Below are positions 13,471-19,082 of a DNA stretch of 19,082 nt, in pieces. How positions within the stretch are numbered: the stretch's first letter is position 1; each line of letters begins with the position of its first letter. A model generated the notes under the pieces. That model saw only the letters and a list, made by a program, of their open reading frames with translations. It was not told the origin of the DNA and did no database searches. The position numbers and the translations under genes were made by a program. The DNA is from DASQQQ01 sp036390995. Its GTDB lineage: Bacteria > Actinomycetota > UBA4738 > HRBIN12. The DNA is taken from positions 1 through 19,082 of the forward strand of contig DASWAT010000128.1 in assembly GCA_036390995.1 (NCBI GenBank), written 5' to 3'.

Positions 13471-14525
13471 TCGATCTCGACGACGAGGTCGCGGTCCGGG
13501 CGGCGGACCCGGCCGGGATGCTCGACGTGGTCGCGGCGCTCCCCACGCACTGTCGCGAGGGCTACGAGCTGGGACGGAACGCCTCGCCGATGCCCTCGAA
13601 CGAGGGTATCGGCGCGATCGCGTTCTGCGGTATGGGGGGCTCCGCCGTGGCCGGCGACATGATCGCGGCCCTGGGGGCAGACCGACTTGCGCTGCCGGTG
13701 GTGGTCGTCCGGGGGGGCCGCCTGCCCGCGCACTGCGGTGCCTCCACCCTCGTCGTGGTGTCGTCCTACTCCGGGAACACGTCGGAGACGCTCGCCTGCC
13801 TCGAGGACGCAACGCGACGGGGGTGTCGCGTGGCGGCGGTGACCTCCGGGGGCCGTCTCCTCGAGCGCGCCCCCGTAGAGGGATCCCCCGTCGTCCGGGT
13901 GCCGGCGGGGTTCATGCCTCGGGCGGCGCTCGGCTACCTCACGATGGGTCCCCTCGGCCTCCTCGAGGCGATGGGGTTCGAGATCGGCGCGGGGTCCGAC
14001 CTCGCGGCGGCCGCGGAACAGCTCGAGACCCTCGCGGCCACGCTCGTTCCCTCGGTTCCCTCGTCCGTGAACCCCGCGAAGCGGCTGGCCCGCGCCGTGG
14101 GCAACCGCGTGCCGGTGATCTGGGGCGCGGCGGGGATCGGAGCGGTCGCGGCTGCGCGCTGGAGGACGCAGATGAACGAGAACGCGAAGGCGCCTGCGTG
14201 GTCCGCCGAGCTTCCGGAGCTGGACCACAACGAGGTGGTCGGTTGGTCCGAGGGGCAGGGCTCGCGGTTCTTCCTGATCGCGCTCCGCCACGAGGCCGAG
14301 CCCCGGGACGTCGCGGTCCGGTTCCCGGTATCCATGCAGATCGCTCGCGACGCCGGCGCCCAGGCCGAGGAGGTGTGGGCCGCCGACGGCACACCTCTCG
14401 ACCGCCTCCTGTCGCTGGTCATGATCGGCGACTTCGCCTCGGTGTACCTCGGGATCGCCCGGGGGTTCGATCCCACGCCGATCGACGCGATCGCGCGCCT
14501 CAAGCAGGCGCTCGCCGAGGCATGA
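13467..14525 (+). CDS. Bifunctional phosphoglucose / phosphomannose isomerase (SIS-domain family)
   Basis: The enzyme interconverts fructose 6-phosphate with glucose 6-phosphate and mannose 6-phosphate, supplying the mutase encoded two genes upstream. The 352-aa protein has a first SIS domain with CGMGGSAVAGD and SSYSGNTSETL, and a second with RWRTQMNENAKAPAW followed by ELDHNEVVGW. E238 and H254 correspond in spacing (16 residues) to the catalytic Glu203 and His219 of the archaeal Pyrobaculum enzyme. The start is the GTG at 13467, overlapping the previous stop (GTGA); an ATG further inside would cut the conserved N-terminus. Mycobacterial and Streptomyces gene order places the same family beside manB. 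Confidence 0.9.
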   Translation: MIDLDDEVAVRAADPAGMLDVVAALPTHCREGYELGRNASPMPSNEGIGAIAFCGMGGSAVAGDMIAALGADRLALPVVVVRGGRLPAHCGASTLVVVSSYSGNTSETLACLEDATRRGCRVAAVTSGGRLLERAPVEGSPVVRVPAGFMPRAALGYLTMGPLGLLEAMGFEIGAGSDLAAAAEQLETLAATLVPSVPSSVNPAKRLARAVGNRVPVIWGAAGIGAVAAARWRTQMNENAKAPAWSAELPELDHNEVVGWSEGQGSRFFLIALRHEAEPRDVAVRFPVSMQIARDAGAQAEEVWAADGTPLDRLLSLVMIGDFASVYLGIARGFDPTPIDAIARLKQALAEA

Positions 14526-15364
14526 CCGGGGCGATCCCCTCCCCGGGGGACGGCCTGGCGGATCTCGCCGCCGAGGCGGTCCGGTCCCAGACGTCGTTCT
14601 CGCCGGCGGTGGCGATCGTGCTCGGATCGGGGCTGGGATCCGCCACCGATGCCCTCCGCGAGGAGACGTCGTTCTCGTTCGAGGAGCTGCCCGGCTTCCC
14701 CCGGCCCACGGTGCCCGGGCATGCCGGCAGGCTGACGCTCGGCGAGCTGGCCGGGGTGCCCGTGGCGGTGTTCCGGGGCAGGATCCACTACTACGAGGGA
14801 AACGAGATGCCGGTGTGCGCGCTGCCGGTTCGCCTGGCGCGCCTGTTGGGGGCGGGCACGGCGATCCTCACGGCCGCCACCGGCGGCATCGCCGAGGGGC
14901 TCACCACGGGCCACCTCGTCGTGGGCACCGACCATCTCAACATGATGGGGGTCAACCCATTGCGGGCCTGGCGGAACCCGGACGGGTCGCCCCCGTTCGT
15001 GGACATGGTGAACGCGTACGATCCCGAGCTCGCCGAGCTGGCGCTCGCGGCCGCGCGGGCGCGAGGGATGCCGGTCTCACCGGGCGTGTACGCGGCGATG
15101 CCGGGACCGAGCTTCGAGACGCCGGCCGAGATCGAGATGCTTCGCGGCTCCGGTGCCACGGTCGTGGGGATGTCGGTGGTGCCGGAGGCGGTCCCCGCCC
15201 GCGCCATGGGGATGCGGGTGCTCGGCCTGTTCTTCGTCTCGAACCCGGTGGGGGTGGAAGTGAGGCACGAGGACGTGATCCGCGCCACCGACGCGATGGC
15301 CCCGGCCGTTGGCGAGGTGATCCGTGAGGTGTTGGCGAAAGGAGCGGGATGGACTGCGACGTGA
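14522..15364 (+). CDS. Purine nucleoside phosphorylase, trimeric PNP/MTAP family
   Basis: The enzyme cleaves purine nucleosides with phosphate to the free base and ribose 1-phosphate. The 280-aa protein shows all trimeric-family motifs: G-S36-G-L-G, PGH67AG, R87-x-H89-Y-Y91EG, GPSF198E199TPAE, G-M217-S218 and N241. E199 and N241 correspond to human Glu201 and Asn243, which select 6-oxopurines (inosine, guanosine), unlike MTA phosphorylases. H249 matches human His257, a 5'-OH contact. The family's TNAAGG reads TAATGG here. The ATG overlaps the isomerase stop (ATGA). Followed by SAH hydrolase, aldolase and MtnA genes, it may supply the 5-modified ribose 1-phosphate that MtnA uses, perhaps after deamination of the adenine; this is inference. 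Confidence 0.88.
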   Translation: MTGAIPSPGDGLADLAAEAVRSQTSFSPAVAIVLGSGLGSATDALREETSFSFEELPGFPRPTVPGHAGRLTLGELAGVPVAVFRGRIHYYEGNEMPVCALPVRLARLLGAGTAILTAATGGIAEGLTTGHLVVGTDHLNMMGVNPLRAWRNPDGSPPFVDMVNAYDPELAELALAAARARGMPVSPGVYAAMPGPSFETPAEIEMLRGSGATVVGMSVVPEAVPARAMGMRVLGLFFVSNPVGVEVRHEDVIRATDAMAPAVGEVIREVLAKGAGWTAT

Positions 15365-16605
15365 GGGATCTCGGCCTGGCGGACAAGGGCCGGGAGCGGA
15401 TCGAGTGGGCCGGCGGCGAGATGCGCGTCCTGGCGCAGATCCGCGAGCGCTTCGAGAAGGAGAAGCCGTTCGACGGGGTTCGGATCGGCGCGTGCCTGCA
15501 CGTCACGACCGAGACGGCGAACCTCATGGAGACGTTGAAGGCCGGCGGGGCGGACGTGGCCCTGTGCGCCTCGAATCCGCTGTCCACGCAGGACGACGTG
15601 GCGGCCGCGCTCTGCGAGCAGAGCGCCGTCCAGGTCCACGCGATCAGGGGCGAGGACAACGAGACCTACTACCGTCACATCAACGCCGTGCTGGACCACC
15701 GCCCGCACATCACGATGGACGACGGCGCGGACCTCGTGAGCCTCCTGCACAGGGAACGCCCAGACCAGATCGAGGAGGTGTTCGGGGGCACCGAGGAGAC
15801 CACGACCGGCGTGATCCGCCTGCGCGCCATGGCCGCCGACGGGGCGCTCCGCTATCCGATCGTGTCGGTGAACGACGCGAACACGAAGCACCTGTTCGAC
15901 AACCGGTATGGCACCGGCCAGTCCACGATGGACGCCATCATGCGGGCGACGAACCTGCTCCTCGCCGGCCGCACCGTGGTCGTGTGCGGGTACGGGATGT
16001 GCGGCCGTGGCGTGGCCTCGCGGGCTCGCGGGCTCGGCGCGAAGGTCGTCGTCACCGAGGCCGATCCGCTGCCGGCCCTCGAGGCCGCGATGGAGGGGTA
16101 TCAGGTCATGCCCCTGCGCGAGGCCGCGCGGATCGGCGACGTGTTCATCACGGTGACGGGCGACAAGGGCGTGATCCGCGGCGAGCACATGGAGCTGATG
16201 AAGGACGGCGCGGTCATGGCCAACTCCGGTCATTTCGACGTCGAGATCGACAAGACGGCGTTGGCCGGGCTCGCCGTCGGGCAGCGGCGGATCCGTGAGT
16301 TCGTCGACGAGTACCGCCTGGCCGACGGCCGGCGGCTGCATCTGCTCGGCGAAGGACGGCTGGTGAACCTCGCGGTGGCCGAGGGACACCCCGCGGCGGT
16401 GATGGACATGTCGTTCGCGAACCAGGCACTGTCGGCGGAGTGGGTGGTGAAGGCCAGGGGGACGCTCGTGCCCGGCGTCTACGGCGTGCCGGAGGAGATC
16501 GACGCCGAGGTCGCGCGGCTGAAGCTGCGGGCCATGGGGATCGAGATCGACCGGCTCACGGCGGAGCAGGAGGAGTATCTGCGATCGTGGGAGCAGGGGA
16601 CCTAG
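15349..16605 (+). CDS. ahcY: S-adenosylhomocysteine hydrolase, short archaeal/thermophile type
   Basis: The enzyme reversibly splits S-adenosylhomocysteine (or, in some archaea, S-inosylhomocysteine) to homocysteine and the nucleoside, using bound NAD. The 418-aa protein has ACLHVTTETA (H51), SNPLSTQDD, TEETTTGV, VNDANTKHLFDNRYGTGQS (K180, D184), the NAD loop G-Y-G-M-C-G-R-G (214-221) and NSGHFDVEID. It lacks the insertion and the C-terminal PDHYRY-type motif of the approximately 480-aa mycobacterial and Streptomyces enzymes, and ends LTAEQEEYL, so it is of the short type. ATG 15349 is supported by AAAGGAG about 6 nt upstream and overlaps the phosphorylase by 16 nt. GTG 15361 is an alternative with poor ribosome-site spacing. 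Nucleoside specificity is not decided by sequence. Confidence 0.93.
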   Translation: MDCDVRDLGLADKGRERIEWAGGEMRVLAQIRERFEKEKPFDGVRIGACLHVTTETANLMETLKAGGADVALCASNPLSTQDDVAAALCEQSAVQVHAIRGEDNETYYRHINAVLDHRPHITMDDGADLVSLLHRERPDQIEEVFGGTEETTTGVIRLRAMAADGALRYPIVSVNDANTKHLFDNRYGTGQSTMDAIMRATNLLLAGRTVVVCGYGMCGRGVASRARGLGAKVVVTEADPLPALEAAMEGYQVMPLREAARIGDVFITVTGDKGVIRGEHMELMKDGAVMANSGHFDVEIDKTALAGLAVGQRRIREFVDEYRLADGRRLHLLGEGRLVNLAVAEGHPAAVMDMSFANQALSAEWVVKARGTLVPGVYGVPEEIDAEVARLKLRAMGIEIDRLTAEQEEYLRSWEQGT

Positions 16606-16994
16606 AGGCCTTCCGGACGGCGGGGGGGACGTTGTTCTCGCTCGGGCTGGTGAAGGAGAGCGAGGGCAACCTGTCCACGTGGGACGGCGAGCGGCTCCGG
16701 ATCACGCGCACCGGGTGCGAGCTGGCCCGGCTGCGCGAGGAGGACGTGCTCGAGGGCACGCTGGACCAGCCGCCGGCGAACGCCTCGTCCGACCTGTCGA
16801 TCCACCTGCGCTGGTACCGAGACCGAGGGCCCGGCGCGGTGGCGCACGCGCATCCCGCCGGTACCGTGCCGGACGGGTGGTTGGAAGGCCAGGACCACGG
16901 CAGCTACGCGTTCGGGGAGACCCTGCTCGCGGCCGTGTCAGGGATCGTGCGATCCGCCAGGCGGCCGGGCCAGGGCGGGGGCGGGGCGCCGTGA
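16587..16994 (+). CDS. Miniature class II aldolase / adducin-family protein
   Basis: The family includes fuculose-phosphate aldolase and methylthioribulose-1-phosphate dehydratase (MtnB), zinc enzymes of about 180-220 aa. This protein is only 135 aa, yet keeps the family motifs in order: G27-N-L-S, I-T-R-T-G43, S67-S-D69, the metal pair H87-A-H89-P, and D103-H104-G-S-Y-A-F-G near the C-terminus. The segment between the two histidine motifs is 14 residues instead of about 60, so an internal block is missing without loss of frame. The usual glutamate after SS is Asp here. The GTG start overlaps the SAH hydrolase gene by 19 nt, with GGAGGAG upstream. Its stop overlaps mtnA (GTGA). I infer that it acts on the MtnA product (5-methylthio- or 5-deoxyribulose 1-phosphate), but a non-catalytic role is possible. 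Confidence 0.75.
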   Translation: MGAGDLEAFRTAGGTLFSLGLVKESEGNLSTWDGERLRITRTGCELARLREEDVLEGTLDQPPANASSDLSIHLRWYRDRGPGAVAHAHPAGTVPDGWLEGQDHGSYAFGETLLAAVSGIVRSARRPGQGGGGAP

Positions 16995-18058
16995 GGCCGA
17001 TCCCGGCGCCGGTGGAGTGGCGCGGCGACTCGGTGAAGATCCTGGACCAACGCGCGCTGCCGCACCGCGAGGAGCACCTGGATTGCCGGACGGTCGCGGA
17101 GATCGCCGATGCGATCCGCTCGCTCGCGGTCCGCGGCGCCCCGGTCCTCGGGATCGCCGCAGCCTTCGGGGTGGCGCTTGCGGCGGCAACGTCCACGGCT
17201 CGGAACACGAACGCCCTGTTCCGGGAGCTGAACCGTGCCGGGGACGTGCTGAAGGCCACCCGGCCGACGGCGGTGAACATCCGATGGGCGGTCGACCGGA
17301 TGCTGGAGACGGCGCGGGGCGAGTGCTGCTCGGTGGGCGGCACCCAGCAGCGCGTCCACGAGGCCCTGGTGGCGGAGGCGTTGCGGATCGAGGCGGAGGA
17401 CCGGGACGCGTGCGCGGCCATGGGGAAGGCGGGCGCCGAGCTGGTGCCCGACCCCGCGAACGTGCTCACCCACTGCAACACGGGCAGCCTGTGCACGGCC
17501 GGCATCGGCACGGCCCAGGGGGTCATCGTGACCGCGCACGAGGCCGGCGCGCGGGTGCACGTCTGGGTCGACGAGACGCGGCCCGTGTGGCAGGGCGCAC
17601 GGCTCACCGCCTGGGAGCTCCAGCGGCTCGGCATCCCGATGACGCTCGTCGCCGACGGCGCCGCGGGCTCGCTCATGGCCGCGGGCAAGGTGGACCTCGT
17701 GATCGTGGGGGCCGATCGGATCGCCGCGAACGGAGACGTCGCGAACAAGGTCGGCACGTACTCGCTGGCGGTGCTCGCCGAGCACCACGGCGTTCCGTTC
17801 TACGTGGCGGCGCCCCTCTCCACGGTGGATCCGGCCACGGCAACCGGCACGGATATCGTGATCGAGGAGCGCGATCCCGCCGAGGTCCTCGCGCCGCTCG
17901 GCCTCCAGATCGCCGCGCCCGGAACGGTAGCGGCGAACCCGGCCTTCGACGTGACCCCGGCCGGACTGATCTCGGCGATCGTCACGGACGCCGGTGTTAT
18001 CCGGCCCCCTTACGCCGAGGGCCTTGCCCGGGCGGCGCGGGTTCGGGGTGCGGCATGA
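16991..18058 (+). CDS. mtnA: S-methyl-5-thioribose-1-phosphate isomerase
   Basis: MtnA converts methylthioribose 1-phosphate to methylthioribulose 1-phosphate in methionine salvage, and in known cases also 5-deoxyribose 1-phosphate. The 355-aa protein has all signatures: VKILDQRALP, VRGAPVLGIAAAFG, THC162NTGSL with the catalytic cysteine, VDETRPVWQGARLTAWEL, and VGAD242RIAANGDVANKVGTY with the catalytic aspartate. C162 and D242 match Bacillus Cys160 and Asp240 in spacing. The GTG at 16991 overlaps the aldolase stop (GTGA). The related archaeal ribose-1,5-bisphosphate isomerases and eIF2B subunits are less likely, given the N-terminal VEWRGDSVKILDQ and the full length. No MtnK, MtnW or MtnD gene is present here, so the classical downstream salvage steps are not encoded in this operon. 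Confidence 0.95.
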   Translation: MRPIPAPVEWRGDSVKILDQRALPHREEHLDCRTVAEIADAIRSLAVRGAPVLGIAAAFGVALAAATSTARNTNALFRELNRAGDVLKATRPTAVNIRWAVDRMLETARGECCSVGGTQQRVHEALVAEALRIEAEDRDACAAMGKAGAELVPDPANVLTHCNTGSLCTAGIGTAQGVIVTAHEAGARVHVWVDETRPVWQGARLTAWELQRLGIPMTLVADGAAGSLMAAGKVDLVIVGADRIAANGDVANKVGTYSLAVLAEHHGVPFYVAAPLSTVDPATATGTDIVIEERDPAEVLAPLGLQIAAPGTVAANPAFDVTPAGLISAIVTDAGVIRPPYAEGLARAARVRGAA

Positions 18059-18699
18059 GTGGTGCCGTGTCGGTGCGGGCCCGGTTCGAGCGCTTCCCCG
18101 CCACGGTGAAGGGCGCGTTCATCATCCGGGGCGAGGACCGCGACCCTCATCAGGTGGTCCTGCAGGACGCGCGGGCCGTCTCCGTGGACGGGAGGGCGGT
18201 CCGCCCGATCCCGATGCAGTCGACGACGCTGGACATCGTGCCGAAGCAGGACGTCTTCGTCCCGTTCGAGCTGAGCGTCTCGGACCTCGAGCCCGGGTGG
18301 TACGACCTCGTCTGCGGCCTCCAGGTCGACGGTGTCCCGGGGATCTATCCGGGAGGGCGGCGGTTCGCGGTGGCTTGGCCCAGAGCCTCCGTCCGCCGGG
18401 GGCAGGTCAAGGTGGGGCGAGACGTGGAGGTGGGCGCGGTCCGCGTCCTGGTCGAGCAGCTGGACTGTGGCGGGGACTCGATGAAGCTCCATCTGTCGGT
18501 GGAGCCGCCGGAGCCCGTGACGGTGAAGCTGAGCGTCGACGGCGCTCACCTGGAGGTGCTCGACGTCGAGCTGGACGATGCCACCGGTCGTGGGAAGGTG
18601 ATCGCCTATCCCCTGCTGAAGACCCACCGAGGGCTGCGGGTGGATGTCCGGGGGCGCGGCCGGGGCGCCGAGGGCGGTCTAGACGTCGCCCTGCCCTGA
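18055..18699 (+). CDS. Unrecognised 214-aa beta-rich cytosolic protein in the salvage operon
   Basis: I do not recognise this protein. It has no signal peptide, membrane helix or cysteine-rich motif; of its two cysteines neither lies in a known pattern. The sequence alternates short hydrophobic and charged stretches, suggesting two beta-sandwich-like halves: about residues 1-110 (FELSVSDLEPGWYDLVCGLQV) and 115-214 (MKLHLSVEPPEPVTVKLSVDG). The first half ends in YPGGRRFAVAWPR, resembling immunoglobulin-like or accessory beta domains rather than an enzyme. The ATG overlaps the mtnA stop (ATGA), so it is translated with mtnA and ends the operon. It could be a lineage-specific partner of the salvage enzymes or an unrelated passenger. 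Confidence 0.75.
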   Translation: MSGAVSVRARFERFPATVKGAFIIRGEDRDPHQVVLQDARAVSVDGRAVRPIPMQSTTLDIVPKQDVFVPFELSVSDLEPGWYDLVCGLQVDGVPGIYPGGRRFAVAWPRASVRRGQVKVGRDVEVGAVRVLVEQLDCGGDSMKLHLSVEPPEPVTVKLSVDGAHLEVLDVELDDATGRGKVIAYPLLKTHRGLRVDVRGRGRGAEGGLDVALP

Positions 18700-18736
18700 C
18701 CGGTCTCCGGCGAGCCGGGATGTCGGCCGCCGGCGC

Positions 18737-18742
18737 TAGGCT
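18737..18742 (+). promoter_or_regulatory. Putative -10 box (TAGGCT) of leaderless comF
   Basis: TAGGCT ends 6 nt before the comF ATG, and no ribosome-binding site lies between. It is identical to the hexamers before fbiC and the glycosyltransferase. No clear -35 box is seen. The 49-nt gap to the preceding stop holds no other feature I can support. Confidence 0.5.
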
Positions 18743-18748
18743 CACCCG

Positions 18749-19082
18749 ATGCTCGCTCCGTTGCTCGACGTCTTGTACCCGCGGCGGTGCGTGGCCTGCG
18801 GGTCCGATCGCTGGCCGTTCTGCGGACCCTGCCGGCAGCAGCTGATCCCCCTCGAACCGCCCTGGTGCGGCCGGTGCGGTCTGCCGATGGAGCGGGGGGC
18901 CTCGTCGTGCCCGGAGTGCCCGCCACGGGTCGTGGACCGCGCGCGGTCGGCGTTCCTGTTCACGGGGCCGGCGCGCTCCGCGGTACACCGACTGAAGTTC
19001 TCCGGCTGGCGGGCTGTGGCCGACGCCCTGGGAGGCGCGGCGGCCGCCGTGTGGTCCGACCCCGTCGACGTCATCACCTGGG
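18749..19082 (+). CDS. comF: ComF family protein (amidophosphoribosyltransferase-like), 3'-truncated by window edge
   Basis: ComF proteins combine an N-terminal zinc ribbon with a phosphoribosyltransferase-type domain. They are needed for DNA uptake in competent bacteria; in actinobacteria their role is less clear. The 111 visible residues begin MLAPLLDVLYPRRC and show the zinc pairs C14-x2-C17 and C25-x2-C28, then CGRC and CPEC, followed by FLFTGPARSAVHRLKFSGWRAVADALG. The phosphoribosyltransferase PRPP loop would lie beyond the edge. The ATG at 18749 is supported by a -10 box 6 nt upstream and by the typical LLDLLYPxRC opening of the family. It is probably not part of the manB-mtnA operon. 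Confidence 0.9.
   Translation, partial: MLAPLLDVLYPRRCVACGSDRWPFCGPCRQQLIPLEPPWCGRCGLPMERGASSCPECPPRVVDRARSAFLFTGPARSAVHRLKFSGWRAVADALGGAAAAVWSDPVDVITW

Noticed and set aside
16587..16994. Class II aldolase gene as a pseudogene or frameshifted fragment
   Set aside because: The C-terminal histidine motif and last helix are present in the same frame, and both ends overlap neighbours in the normal way. An in-frame compact form is more likely.
18700..18736. Terminator after the salvage operon
   Set aside because: Only short GC-rich complementarities (about 5 bp) are visible, too weak to call in this base composition.

Overview
The window looks like chromosomal DNA of a high-GC member of the Actinomycetota, probably a deep-branching or uncultivated lineage. 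The evidence is a base composition near 70% GC, a canonical WhiB-class Fe-S regulator, a DUF3499 protein, coenzyme F420 biosynthesis genes, and -10 boxes of the form TANNNT placed 6-9 nt before start codons, as expected for leaderless actinobacterial mRNAs. The order whiB / DUF3499 / manB / Trm112-like / PGI-PMI / sahH resembles the whiB-manB-sahH neighbourhood I recall from Streptomyces and Mycobacterium. No IS element, CRISPR array, tRNA, rRNA or attachment site was recognised.

Region 1 (1-4726) is an F420 locus. fbiB (cut by the left edge) and fbiA run leftward. fbiC, the two-domain radical SAM FO synthase, runs rightward from a start only 28 bp away. Both -10 boxes fit in that 28 bp, so the locus looks like a compact bidirectional leaderless promoter.

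Region 2 (4727-5588) is a low-GC intergenic stretch with a perfect 17-bp hairpin and a palindrome. It is followed by a two-gene unit encoding WhiB and a 109-aa Lys/Ala/Arg-rich histone H1-like protein, closed by a GC-rich hairpin.

Region 3 (5641-11264) concerns the cell envelope: a 1020-aa family 2 glycosyltransferase with a large membrane part, a translationally coupled DUF5719-like membrane-anchored protein, and a membrane-anchored L,D-transpeptidase.

Region 4 (11265-11891) holds two small zinc-binding proteins, DUF3499 and a CPVC/CHLC zinc ribbon. The DUF3499 promoter carries a palindrome almost identical to the one before whiB.

Region 5 (11924-18699) is an eight-gene operon in which every junction overlaps: phosphomannomutase, Trm112-like protein, phosphoglucose/phosphomannose isomerase, purine nucleoside phosphorylase, a short archaeal-type S-adenosylhomocysteine hydrolase, an unusually small class II aldolase, methylthioribose-1-phosphate isomerase (MtnA) and an unrecognised protein. 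The first three make hexose/mannose phosphates for the envelope. The next four look like a salvage route for SAM by-products (SAH, methylthioadenosine, 5'-deoxyadenosine), perhaps through deaminated inosine forms as known in methanogens.

Region 6 (18749-end) is the start of a comF gene cut by the right edge.
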